Origin: a bacterium
GTDB lineage: Bacteria > Patescibacteriota > Patescibacteriia > UBA9934 > GWF2-40-263
Assembly: GCA_021789915.1 (NCBI GenBank)
Contig: JAJYIV010000004.1
Coordinates: 1 to 58,757, forward strand
DNA: 58,757 bases
Direction of reading: 5' to 3'
Under the pieces are notes generated by a model that made no database searches, had not been told where the DNA came from, and worked only from the letters and a program-made list of their open reading frames with translations. This document shows, piece after piece, positions 5,940 through 13,226 of the stretch. A program made the position numbers and the translations under genes. Each line of letters starts with the position of its first letter. The first letter of the stretch is position 1.

Positions 5940-8555
5940 ATGCCAGGCTACGACCATCAAGCCGTCGAAAAGAAATGGCAGGACGTCTGGGAACGCGAGC
6001 AGCCCGGCCGCGTCGAGGAGGATCCGGCGCGCGCGGCGGACGCGCTCTATCATCTCGTCATGTTTCCGTACCCGTCTGGCGCGGGGCTGCACGTCGGCCA
6101 CGTCGAGTCCTACACGGCCGTGGACATCCTGACGCGCTATCGCCGCATGCAGGGCAGGCGCGTGCTGTTTCCGATCGGCTATGACGCGTTCGGTTTGCCG
6201 GCGGAAAACTACGCCATCAAGACGGGCATGCCGCCCGCCGAAAGCACGGCGGCCAACATCGCGAACTTCCACCGGCAGATGAAGGCGCTCGGTTTTTCTT
6301 TCAGCTGGGAGCGCGAATTCGCCACGTGCGATCCGTCGTATTACAAATGGACGCAGTGGATGTTCCTCGAGCTGTTCAAGCGCGGGCTTGCCTATAAAAA
6401 GAAGGCGCCGGTCAATTGGTGCGAGAAGGATCAGACCGTGCTCGCCAACGAGCAGGTCGTGAACGGGGCGTGCGAGCGCTGCGGCACGCCGGTCGTGCAG
6501 AAGGAGATGGAGCAATGGTTCTTCGGCATCACGAAGTATGCCGACCGCTTGCTGAACGGTTTGGACGCGATCGACTGGCCGGAGAAGATCAAATCGATGC
6601 AGCGCAACTGGATCGGGCGTAGCGAGGGGGCGGAAATTGTCTTTTCTTGTCATCCTGAAGGAGCGCAGCGACTGAAGGATCTGTCGTCGGATCCTTCGCC
6701 TGCGGCTCAGGATGACAAATACTCGATCACTGTTTTCACCACGCGTCCCGACACGCTCTTCGGCGTCTCGTACGTCGTGCTGGCGCCGGAGCATCCGCTG
6801 GTGGACATCCTTACGGTTCCCGAAAAGAAAACGGAGATGGACGCGTACCGCGCCGCCGCGCGCGGCAAGTCGGAACTCGAGCGCACGCAGTTGGAGAAGG
6901 ACAAGAGCGGCGTGTTTACCGGAAGTTTCGCGACGCACCCGCTCACGGGCGAACCGGTGCCGGTGTGGGTCAGCGATTACGTGCTGACGACGTACGGCAC
7001 GGGCGCCGTGATGGGCGTCCCCGCGCATGACGAGCGCGATTTCGCGTTCGCGAAGAAGTACGGGCTGGCGGTGAAACAGGTGATCGCCAATCAGTTTGGT
7101 GTGAGAAAACCTGACGGTGATCTTTCTCCCGTCGAGTGTTATACCGGCGACGGACCTCTCATCAATTCCGGGGAATTCGACCGGCTGTCGAATCAAATCG
7201 CCAAGCATAAGATTGTTGAGAAACTTGCCAAGGAAGGGAAGGGCGCGGCGGTGACGAAGTACCGCCTGCGCGACTGGCTCGTGTCGCGCCAGCGCTATTG
7301 GGGCGCGCCGATCCCGATCGTTTATGATCCCGACGGGAAGCCGCATCCGGTGAAGGAGGAACATCTGCCGCTGCGTTTGCCGGAGGACGTCGACTATCTG
7401 CCGCGCGGCACGTCGCCGATCGGCTCGTCCAAGAGCTACGTCGCGCTGGCCGAGAAACTCTACGGCCCCGGCTGGCGCTTCGAGACGGACACGATGGACA
7501 CCTTCGTGGATTCCTCGTGGTACTTCCTGCGTTATTGCGATCCGAAAAACGCGTCGTCCTTCGCCGACCGTTCCAAGATCGATTACTGGTGTCCGGTGGA
7601 TTTGTACGTCGGCGGCGCGGAGCACGCGGTGCTGCACCTGCTGTACGCGCGCTTCTTCGCGTACGCCCTGCATGATGCGGGCCGCATCGGCTTCGAGGAA
7701 CCGTTCCTCGCGCTGCGCAACCAGGGCATCATCCTGGGCCCCGACGGGGAGAAGATGTCGAAGTCGAAAGGGAACGTCGTGAATCCGGACGAGCTCGTGG
7801 CCGAGTACGGCGCGGATGCGCTGCGGCTCTACGAGATGTTCATGGGACCGCTCGAGGACATGAAGCCATGGGACACGAAAGGCATCGTCGGCACGCGGCG
7901 GTTCTTGGACAAGGTGTGGAAGCTGGCGGAGCGCGTCACGGACGTGGAAAACATCTTGGCGCTTCGTCCCGTGCAGAAGACCATCAAGAAAGTGACGGAG
8001 GACGTCGAAGCGATGCGCTTCAACACGGCCGTGTCCGCGCTGATGGTCTGCGCGAATGTGCTGCAGGAAGCCGTCGCGGCCGACCCCGCCGCCGGCCGCG
8101 CACACCCCCCGCCTGCCGACGGACGGCCAGCAGGCAGCCCCTCCTTCGGCTTCGCTCAGGACAGGCCTTGGCAGGGGGGCAATGTCGGCCGGCAGCCTTC
8201 CCCTGATAAGGGGGGGATTCCTCGCAACGCATTCGGCGACTTCGTGCGCCTGCTCGCCGCGTTCGCGCCGCATCTGGGGAGCGAATTGTGGGAGCGCGCC
8301 GGGCTCGACGGCTCCGTCTTCGACGCCTGGCCGTCGTACGAGCCGACGCTCGTGCAGGACGAAACGGTGAAGATCGCCGTGCAGGTGAACGGCAAGCTGC
8401 GCGGGTCGATCGAGGTTCCCGCGGACGCGTCCGCGGACGACATCGTCGCGCAGGCCAAGTCCGAGCCGAATGTCGCCAAGCACCTCGAAGGGAAGACGAT
8501 CGTCAAAACGATTTTCGTGCCAGGCAAGCTCGCGAACTTCGTGGTGGGGGAGTGA
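5940..8555 (+). CDS. leuS: leucyl-tRNA synthetase with two repeat-derived insertions
   Basis: A class I synthetase that charges tRNA-Leu in the cytoplasm. At 871 aa it is near normal length. HVGHV (51-55, the HIGH motif) and KMSKS (605-609) are intact, and the editing-domain motif TTRPDTLFG and the discriminating DERD segment are present. Two stretches are foreign: residues about 236-261 (SCHPEGAQRLKDL...) at the entrance of the CP1 editing domain, and residues about 719-763 (proline/glycine rich, GFAQDRPWQGG) in the anticodon-binding domain. Both are translated copies of palindromic repeats that elsewhere lie between genes. The promoter places transcription start about 2 bases before the ATG. 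Confidence 0.97.
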   Translation: MPGYDHQAVEKKWQDVWEREQPGRVEEDPARAADALYHLVMFPYPSGAGLHVGHVESYTAVDILTRYRRMQGRRVLFPIGYDAFGLPAENYAIKTGMPPAESTAANIANFHRQMKALGFSFSWEREFATCDPSYYKWTQWMFLELFKRGLAYKKKAPVNWCEKDQTVLANEQVVNGACERCGTPVVQKEMEQWFFGITKYADRLLNGLDAIDWPEKIKSMQRNWIGRSEGAEIVFSCHPEGAQRLKDLSSDPSPAAQDDKYSITVFTTRPDTLFGVSYVVLAPEHPLVDILTVPEKKTEMDAYRAAARGKSELERTQLEKDKSGVFTGSFATHPLTGEPVPVWVSDYVLTTYGTGAVMGVPAHDERDFAFAKKYGLAVKQVIANQFGVRKPDGDLSPVECYTGDGPLINSGEFDRLSNQIAKHKIVEKLAKEGKGAAVTKYRLRDWLVSRQRYWGAPIPIVYDPDGKPHPVKEEHLPLRLPEDVDYLPRGTSPIGSSKSYVALAEKLYGPGWRFETDTMDTFVDSSWYFLRYCDPKNASSFADRSKIDYWCPVDLYVGGAEHAVLHLLYARFFAYALHDAGRIGFEEPFLALRNQGIILGPDGEKMSKSKGNVVNPDELVAEYGADALRLYEMFMGPLEDMKPWDTKGIVGTRRFLDKVWKLAERVTDVENILALRPVQKTIKKVTEDVEAMRFNTAVSALMVCANVLQEAVAADPAAGRAHPPPADGRPAGSPSFGFAQDRPWQGGNVGRQPSPDKGGIPRNAFGDFVRLLAAFAPHLGSELWERAGLDGSVFDAWPSYEPTLVQDETVKIAVQVNGKLRGSIEVPADASADDIVAQAKSEPNVAKHLEGKTIVKTIFVPGKLANFVVGE
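6647..6718. repeat. TTGTCATCCTGA...TCAGGATGACAA element inside leuS
   Basis: A 72-base element bounded by a 12-base perfect inverted repeat lies in frame in leuS (24 codons, no stop). Its ends match the TCATCC(T/C)GAG..GGATC repeats found in spacers at 45598-45660, 55190 and 58480. Confidence 0.9.
8097..8226. repeat. composite palindromic repeat inside leuS
   Basis: This segment combines a GCCTGCCGACGG-type element, CTTCGGCTTCGCTCAGGACAG, GGCAGGGGGG and a CCCCTGATAAGGGGG palindrome. The same pieces occur in the spacer before murA and at the start of the 27746 gene. The reading frame is kept across it. Confidence 0.75.
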
Positions 8556-8573
8556 AGGAGTGGATAACATGTC

Positions 8574-8602
8574 TTGACAAAAAGGAACATTCGTGTTGAA
8601 AT
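8574..8602 (+). promoter_or_regulatory. promoter of RNA module R1 (TTGACA-17-TGAAAT)
   Basis: A perfect TTGACA, 17 bases, then TGAAAT. The predicted start (A8609) is the first base of pairing block a. Locus R2 has the same arrangement. Confidence 0.8.
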
Positions 8603-8608
8603 ACACGC

Positions 8609-8686
8609 AACGAGTGGAGGCCACCACGGCTTCAATCTCGGTGTCAGCAACATCCCCCACATCGGTTTTCCGATTGGGGGATTTTG
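8609..8686 (+). ncRNA. R1 leader RNA complementary to the downstream tRNA-like RNA
   Basis: Predicted RNA of about 78 bases. Block a (8609-8619, AACGAGTGGAG) is perfectly complementary over 11 bases to 8738-8748. Block b (8636-8646, TCTCGGTGTCA) is perfectly complementary over 11 bases to 8750-8760. The two blocks are 16 bases apart. The RNA ends in a hairpin (ATCCCCC/GGGGGAT with an inner ATCGG/CCGAT stem) followed by TTTT, which could act as a weak terminator. The R2 locus repeats this layout with different sequence. Function is unknown; an attenuator or antisense control of the tRNA-like RNA is an inference. Confidence 0.65.
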
Positions 8687-8715
8687 CGTTCATCCCGGAG
8701 TCCGTGGTCATGCGC

Positions 8716-8791
8716 GGGCCCGTGGGAGTAACGGCAGCTCCACTCGTTTTGACACCGAGAAGTACGGGTTCGAATCCCGTCGGGTCCACCA
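8716..8791 (+). ncRNA. R1 tRNA-like RNA with CCA end and G3-U70
   Basis: A 76-base tRNA-shaped sequence. The acceptor GGGCCCG pairs with CGGGTCC and includes a G3-U70 wobble, A73 and an encoded CCA. The D arm is GGAG/CTCC with GG in the loop and the T arm is ACGGG-TTCGAAT-CCCGT. The anticodon arm is odd: CTCGT/CCGAG with a T-C mismatch at the top, loop TTTGACA and C at position 37. Its anticodon would be TGA if read normally, while G3-U70 is the alanine identity element. It may be a charged but non-decoding RNA, a masked tRNA or a degenerate tRNA; standard tRNA status is doubtful. Confidence 0.65.
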
Positions 8792-8803
8792 CCTGTGTCC
8801 GCA

Positions 8804-8832
8804 TTGATTTCGCGGCGGCGTTTCTGTTAAGG
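8804..8832 (+). promoter_or_regulatory. ugd promoter (TTGATT-17-TTAAGG)
   Basis: TTGATT and TTAAGG at 17-base spacing, starting 12 bases after the CCA of R1. The -10 box ends 10 bases before the ugd ATG, so the leader would be about 4 bases. Confidence 0.55.
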
Positions 8833-8842
8833 TCAGTTCGCT

Positions 8843-10192
8843 ATGAACCTCGTCATCGTCGGCACCGGCTACGTCGGGTTGGTCAGCGGGCTGGGCTTTG
8901 CCAAGCTCGGCCATCAAGTCGCCTGCGTGGATACGGACGCGGGCCGCATCGCGCGGCTGGATCTGGGCGAGGCGCCGTTTTACGAGCCCGGCCTTAAGGA
9001 ACGCCTGGATGAAATGCAGCAGGCCGGCCGCGTCGTCTTCACGACGAGCCTCTCCACCGTGCTGCCGAACGCCGATATCGTGATGATTGCCGTCGGCACG
9101 CCGGCGCGGCCGACCGGCGAGGCCGACGTGGGCGCCGTCTTTTCCGTCGCGGACGAAATCGGGAGCCTGCTCGCCCACGAGGTCCTCCTTGTCGTCAAAA
9201 GCACGGTCCCTGTGGGCACCAACCGCCAGGTGCTCGCGCACGTCCGTGCGGCCATGGCGCAGGCGGGGCGCGCAGACAAGGCGGAGCTCGTCACGATTGC
9301 CTCGGTGCCGGAGTTCCTGGCCGAAGGCCGCGCCCTGGCCGATTTCGACCGCCCGACGCGCCTCGTGATCGGCACGGACACGGAGGCGGACCGCCTGCTG
9401 CTCGATCGCCTGCACGAAGGGGTGGAGGCGCCGCGCGTCTTCCTCTCCGTGGAGAGCGCCGAGCTCGCCAAATATGCCGCCAACGCGCTCCTGGCCACGA
9501 AAATCTCCTTCATCAACGAGATCGCGAACGTCGCCGAGCGCGTCGGCGCGGACGTGCGCGACGTCGTGCGCTCCATGAGCCTCGATCCGCGCATCGGGCC
9601 GCATTTCCTGCAGCCGGGCGTCGGCTACGGCGGCTCGTGCTTCCCGAAGGACGTCGCGGGCCTGTACCAGATGGCCGGCGCCAGCGGCTATGATTTCAAA
9701 CTGCTGTCCGCCGTCATCGAAGTGAACAACCGCCAGCGCGAACGGTTCGTGAAGCGCCTCGAGGAAGCGCTGGGCGGGCTGCAGAAGCGCGCGGTCGCCG
9801 TGTGGGGCCTGGCCTTCAAGGGGAACACGGACGACGTGCGCGAGAGCGCCGCGATCGACATCGTGCAGCGCCTGTTCGCGCGCGGCGCCGACGTGACGGT
9901 GTACGACCCGCAGGCCATGGATCCCGCGCGCCGGCACTTGTCCGACCGCGTGCAGTACGCCGCCACGGCGGTGGATGCGGCCGCAGGCGCGGAGGCGCTC
10001 CTCGTGCTTGCCGACTGGATCGAGTTCCGCGCCGTCTCCTGGTCGACGCTCAAGGGCGTGATGCTCGAGCCGCGCGTGTTCGACGGACGCAACTGGCTCG
10101 CCGACCTCGATTTGCCGTCGTTCGGGTTCGAGTATCACGGCGTGGGATTTTCCTCCGGCCTGCCTGCCGGCAGGCAAGCGCCGCGTGCCTGA
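8843..10192 (+). CDS. UDP-glucose 6-dehydrogenase
   Basis: An NAD+-dependent enzyme that oxidises UDP-glucose to UDP-glucuronate for surface polysaccharides. The 449-aa protein begins with the Rossmann motif GTGYVGLVSGLGFAKLGH, has the central helix region KYAANALLATKISFINE, the catalytic cysteine in GYGGSCFPKDV and the C-terminal NAD-binding domain VWGLAFKGNTDDVRES. The last residues (GLPAGRQAPRA) are encoded by the GCCTGCCTGCC palindrome, so the C-terminus was remodelled by a repeat. UDP-GlcNAc or UDP-ManNAc dehydrogenase is possible, but the motifs fit UDP-glucose dehydrogenase best. Confidence 0.9.
   Translation: MNLVIVGTGYVGLVSGLGFAKLGHQVACVDTDAGRIARLDLGEAPFYEPGLKERLDEMQQAGRVVFTTSLSTVLPNADIVMIAVGTPARPTGEADVGAVFSVADEIGSLLAHEVLLVVKSTVPVGTNRQVLAHVRAAMAQAGRADKAELVTIASVPEFLAEGRALADFDRPTRLVIGTDTEADRLLLDRLHEGVEAPRVFLSVESAELAKYAANALLATKISFINEIANVAERVGADVRDVVRSMSLDPRIGPHFLQPGVGYGGSCFPKDVAGLYQMAGASGYDFKLLSAVIEVNNRQRERFVKRLEEALGGLQKRAVAVWGLAFKGNTDDVRESAAIDIVQRLFARGADVTVYDPQAMDPARRHLSDRVQYAATAVDAAAGAEALLVLADWIEFRAVSWSTLKGVMLEPRVFDGRNWLADLDLPSFGFEYHGVGFSSGLPAGRQAPRA
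10158..10176. repeat. GCCTGCCTGCC palindrome at the 3' end of ugd
   Basis: A near-identical copy of the palindrome in infB. It encodes LPAGRQ again, in the same reading frame relative to the palindrome. Confidence 0.85.
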
Positions 10193-10211
10193 ATCACAAC
10201 CTTGAGGAGGA

Positions 10212-11690
10212 ATGTTTCGCAAAATTATTGGGGGATCTTTGCAAAACCCCATTCTCGTCATTGCGAGGAGCGAGTCCGCGAGCGACGAATCAATCTTTCC
10301 GCCGTCGGGCGGCAGGATTGCTTCGCCCCGACAAAACGTCGGGGCTCGCAATGACGAGAGGATTTTGAGGATATGGAAGATATGGACTCCGTCGCGCCTG
10401 TTCCGGCTGGGCGCGGTGGCGTTTTGCTGCGCCGTCGCCGTGTTTGATCTCTCCGCGCCGCCCGCCCAGCCCCCAGGCCTCGTCTTCGACGGCATGTCCG
10501 TCATCCGCGGCACCGTTGCCGGAGAAGTCGAGCAGCGCGTGTCGTCGCAGCGCGCCACGCTGGCACAGGTCCTGGTCAACGGGCACCCGACGCCCGCGCG
10601 CGTGCTCGCCTCCTTCGCCTTGGCGCCCGCGCTGCGGCCGGACGACGTCGTCTGGCTGCGCTGCCTGTTGGAGAAGCCGCAGCCGATCAGGGGGTTCGCG
10701 TACGGCCGCTATCTCGCCGCGCACGGCGTCTTCGCCGCCTGCTGGCGGCCGTCCAAGTCGGTCATCGGCCCGCCCGCGCACTCGACGGTTGCCGGCGCGC
10801 TGCAACGCGTGAAAGCCTGGCTGGACCTGCGCCTGCAATCCGCCGTGCCGGAGCCCGCCGCCTCCTTCCTCTCCGGCCTCGTCTTCGGCGGCAGCTCGTC
10901 GCTCTCGCCGGATCTGCAGGCCGCCTTCTCCGCCACGGGGACGTCGCACGTGCTCGCGGCTTCCGGTTTCAACGTGTCGCTTCTGACGGCCGTGTTCCTC
11001 GCCTGGGCGATGGAGGCGTTCGGGCGCCGGCGCGCGCTCGTCGTGACCGCCGTCCTGCTGCCGGCCTATGCCGTCATGGCCGGGGCTTCGGCGTCGGTGC
11101 TGCGCGCCGCGCTCATGGCCTCCGTGCTGCTCCTCGGCGCCTGGACGCGGCGGCAGGCGGATGCCGCGAACCTGCTCCTGGCGGCCGTGGTCCTCCTGCT
11201 CGTCGCTCAGCCGCGCCTGTTGACGGACGACCCGGGCTTCCAGCTGTCCGTCGCCGCCACGGCTGCGTTGATGGCGTTTGCGCCGTCCTGGGAGCCGCAT
11301 TTCGTCTGGCTGCCGAAGCGCTTCGGCATCCGCGCGTCCTTCGTCGCGAGCCTCGCGGCATCCGTGGCCACGCTGCCCGTCTCGCTGTGGCATTTCGGCA
11401 CCGTGTCCTGGATCGGTCCGCTCGCCAACCTGCTGCTGCTTCCGTTCGTGCCCGCCTTGGTCGGCCTCGGGCTGGCGGCCTTCGCGGCTGCGGCCGCGCA
11501 TCCGGCGGTCGGCGCCGTCGCCGGGCTGCCGGCGTGGGCGGGCGCCGTGCTTTTTCTGCGCGCGGAGCAGGCGCTCGCTTCCGTGCCGTTCGCCCAGACG
11601 TCCGTGCCGCATCCGCACGCGCTCGCCGTCGCCGCGTGCCTTCCCATCGCATTTCTCGTATGGCGCTGCGTTCCTCGTTCATCGGATTGA
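10212..11690 (+). CDS. comEC: ComEC/Rec2 channel (competence domain only)
   Basis: A membrane channel that carries single-stranded DNA into the cytoplasm during natural transformation. The conserved ComEC core is seen in SGLVFGGSSSLSPDLQAAFSATGTSHVLAASGFNVSLL, followed by many hydrophobic segments. The 492-aa product ends before the metallo-beta-lactamase domain, which is a separate overlapping gene. ATG 10212 has GAGGAGG only 1 base upstream, which is unusually close, and residues about 16-50 are encoded by a dispersed CATTGCGAG-type repeat. A start after the repeat (GTG near 10420) is therefore also possible. Confidence 0.8.
   Translation: MFRKIIGGSLQNPILVIARSESASDESIFPPSGGRIASPRQNVGARNDERILRIWKIWTPSRLFRLGAVAFCCAVAVFDLSAPPAQPPGLVFDGMSVIRGTVAGEVEQRVSSQRATLAQVLVNGHPTPARVLASFALAPALRPDDVVWLRCLLEKPQPIRGFAYGRYLAAHGVFAACWRPSKSVIGPPAHSTVAGALQRVKAWLDLRLQSAVPEPAASFLSGLVFGGSSSLSPDLQAAFSATGTSHVLAASGFNVSLLTAVFLAWAMEAFGRRRALVVTAVLLPAYAVMAGASASVLRAALMASVLLLGAWTRRQADAANLLLAAVVLLLVAQPRLLTDDPGFQLSVAATAALMAFAPSWEPHFVWLPKRFGIRASFVASLAASVATLPVSLWHFGTVSWIGPLANLLLLPFVPALVGLGLAAFAAAAAHPAVGAVAGLPAWAGAVLFLRAEQALASVPFAQTSVPHPHALAVAACLPIAFLVWRCVPRSSD
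10256..10366. repeat. TCGTCATTGCGAG...CTCGCAATGACGA inverted repeat
   Basis: A 111-base element with matching ends (CTCGTCATTGCGAG and CTCGCAATGACGAG) and internal palindromes (CCGCCGTCGGGCGG, CCCCGACAAAACGTCGGGG). It overlaps the 5' end of comEC. A relative is at 23207. Confidence 0.85.
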
Positions 11691-12550
11691 CAGGATGCCT
11701 GCTCCTGGTCGCCGTCGCGCGCGCCGTCCAGGCGGGGGCGGCGGGTTTCTCCGCGGCCGGGGAGTGCCGCGTCTGGTTCTTCGACGTGGGCGAGGGGGAC
11801 GCGGCGCTCGTTGAGGCGCCGGACGGCGCGCGGTTTTTGATCGACGGCGGGCCGGATCGAAGCGTCCTTGCCAAGCTCGGCGACGCACGGCCGCCGTGGA
11901 GCCGGAGATTGGACGCCGTCGTGCTGACGCGCCCGTCGCCCGCGCGGGCGACGGGGCTGCTTGACGTACGGGCGCGGTATCCCGTCGGCGCCCTGTACGC
12001 GTCCGACGCGGCGGAGACGAACGCGCCGGCGCAGGCGCTCGCGTCCGCGCCGTGGCGCTTCGTGCACGCGGGAGACACGTTCGACGTGGGCGAGGCGCAC
12101 GTGGAGGTCCTGTCGCCGCCGGCCGTGCCGGCAGGAGTCAGAAGTCAGGAGTCAGGAGTCGGGGCGAGCGCCGCGAGCCAGCGCCCCGCAGATTCCGGCG
12201 CGGCGCTCTCGCTCGTGCTGCGCGTCACCTGCGGCAGCGCGCGCCTCCTCTTCACCGGCGACGCGCCCGCCGCCGTCGAGCGGCGGCTCATCGCGTCCGA
12301 TCCGCGCGCCGACGTGCTCGTGGTCGGCGCGCACGGCGGTCTCTCGTCGTCCGATCCGTCGTTCTTGGACGCGGTGCATCCCGCCGCAGCCGTCGTCAGC
12401 GCCGACGGGAGCGCCGGCCACCCGCATCCGGCCGTGCTCGAGCGCCTCGCCGCGCGCGGCGTGCGCACGTGGATTACCGCGCGCGACGGCGACGTGCTGC
12501 TGCGGGCGGCGGGGACGTGGTCGCTCGCGCCGCATCCATTGCCTTTTTAG
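11660..12550 (+). CDS. ComEC-type metallo-beta-lactamase domain, catalytic residues lost
   Basis: The 296-aa protein corresponds to the C-terminal domain of ComEC. It has an N-terminal hydrophobic segment, FFDVGEGDAALVEAP, FLIDGG, LLFTGDAP and a GHPHPAVLERL segment. The HxxxDH metal site expected after VVLT is replaced (LTRPSPARATGL), and the usual HHGS is AHGG. The nuclease function proposed for this domain is therefore probably absent. It overlaps comEC by 31 bases. An ORF of GTCAGGAGTCAGG repeats adds VRSQESGVGASAAS in the middle. Base composition is extremely GC rich. Confidence 0.75.
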   Translation: MALRSSFIGLTGCLLLVAVARAVQAGAAGFSAAGECRVWFFDVGEGDAALVEAPDGARFLIDGGPDRSVLAKLGDARPPWSRRLDAVVLTRPSPARATGLLDVRARYPVGALYASDAAETNAPAQALASAPWRFVHAGDTFDVGEAHVEVLSPPAVPAGVRSQESGVGASAASQRPADSGAALSLVLRVTCGSARLLFTGDAPAAVERRLIASDPRADVLVVGAHGGLSSSDPSFLDAVHPAAAVVSADGSAGHPHPAVLERLAARGVRTWITARDGDVLLRAAGTWSLAPHPLPF

Positions 12551-12612
12551 CCTTTAGCCTTTAGCCTTTAGCCGTCAGCTCGCGTATCTCGTCTAACCGT
12601 CTAATCGTCTTT
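12549..12612. repeat. TTTAGCC and GTCTAA spacer repeats before ndk
   Basis: Three tandem TTTAGCC units are followed by a CGTCTAACCGTCTAATCGTC repeat directly before the ndk start. Confidence 0.8.
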
Positions 12613-12616
12613 CCGT

Positions 12617-13120
12617 ATGTCCGACCTGCAGCGCACGCTCGTTCTTCTGAAGCCCGACGCGATTGAACGTGGAATCGTAGGCGAAATCGTCAGCCGTTTC
12701 GAGCGCGTCGGCGCCAAAATGGTCGGTCTGAAACTTCTCGTGTCGCCGCAGGACACGGCGGCGAAGCACTACACGGAGGATCTGGCTCGCCGTCGCGGCG
12801 AGAAGGTGCGCGCGCTGATGATCAAGATGCTGACGTCCGGTCCCATTGTCGCCCTCGCCCTTGAGGGCGTCGAAATCGTCGAGGTCGTGCGCAAGATGGT
12901 CGGCACCACCGAGCCGAAGGCGGCGGCGCCCGGCACCATCCGCGGCGACTACGCGCACGTGTCGTTCAAGCATGCGGACGAGAAGGGCATCGGCGTGTTC
13001 AACTTGATCCACGCGTCCGGCTCGCCGGAGGAGGCGGAGACGGAAATCGCGGTCTGGTTCAAGCCGGAAGAGCTGGTCGCGCACCGCCCCGGCTACGCGA
13101 GGTTCACGCTGGGCGAGTAA
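12617..13120 (+). CDS. ndk: nucleoside diphosphate kinase
   Basis: Transfers gamma-phosphate among nucleoside triphosphates and diphosphates through a phosphohistidine. It starts QRTLVLLKPDAIERGIVGEI, the typical NDK N-terminus, and has the catalytic histidine in NLIHASGSPEEAETEI (normally NxIHGSDS). The 167-aa length is about 20 residues over the usual bacterial length, owing to an insertion before RGDYAHV and in the middle helices. It follows a repeat-filled spacer and has no visible Shine-Dalgarno site. Confidence 0.93.
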   Translation: MSDLQRTLVLLKPDAIERGIVGEIVSRFERVGAKMVGLKLLVSPQDTAAKHYTEDLARRRGEKVRALMIKMLTSGPIVALALEGVEIVEVVRKMVGTTEPKAAAPGTIRGDYAHVSFKHADEKGIGVFNLIHASGSPEEAETEIAVWFKPEELVAHRPGYARFTLGE

Positions 13121-13226
13121 AATGTTCACTCGCGCGTCCGCTTGACGGCCGCGCGGGTTTTTGATTGAGTTGATACAGCCGGCATGGGTGCCGGTGTTCC
13201 TTTTCCACGAGACCAGGAGAAACGAC

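Noticed and set aside
6647-6718. leuS as a pseudogene broken by a repeat
   Set aside because: The frame is intact across both insertions and HVGHV, KMSKS and editing motifs are present.
8609-8791. Reading R1 (and R2) as tmRNA
   Set aside because: Both acceptor strands lie in one 76-base tRNA-like unit at the 3' end, there is no tag reading frame between them, and the order does not fit the permuted two-piece tmRNA either.
8609-8791. Reading R1/R2 leaders as T-box riboswitches
   Set aside because: No T-box sequence or Stem I is seen, and the complementarity is to both sides of an anticodon arm rather than to a codon plus the NCCA end.
4911-8804. A 1297-aa ORF on the minus strand opposite leuS
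   Set aside because: Only its C-terminal 303 residues (4911-5822) form a plausible protein. The rest is a His/Arg-rich shadow of leuS, caused by high G+C content.
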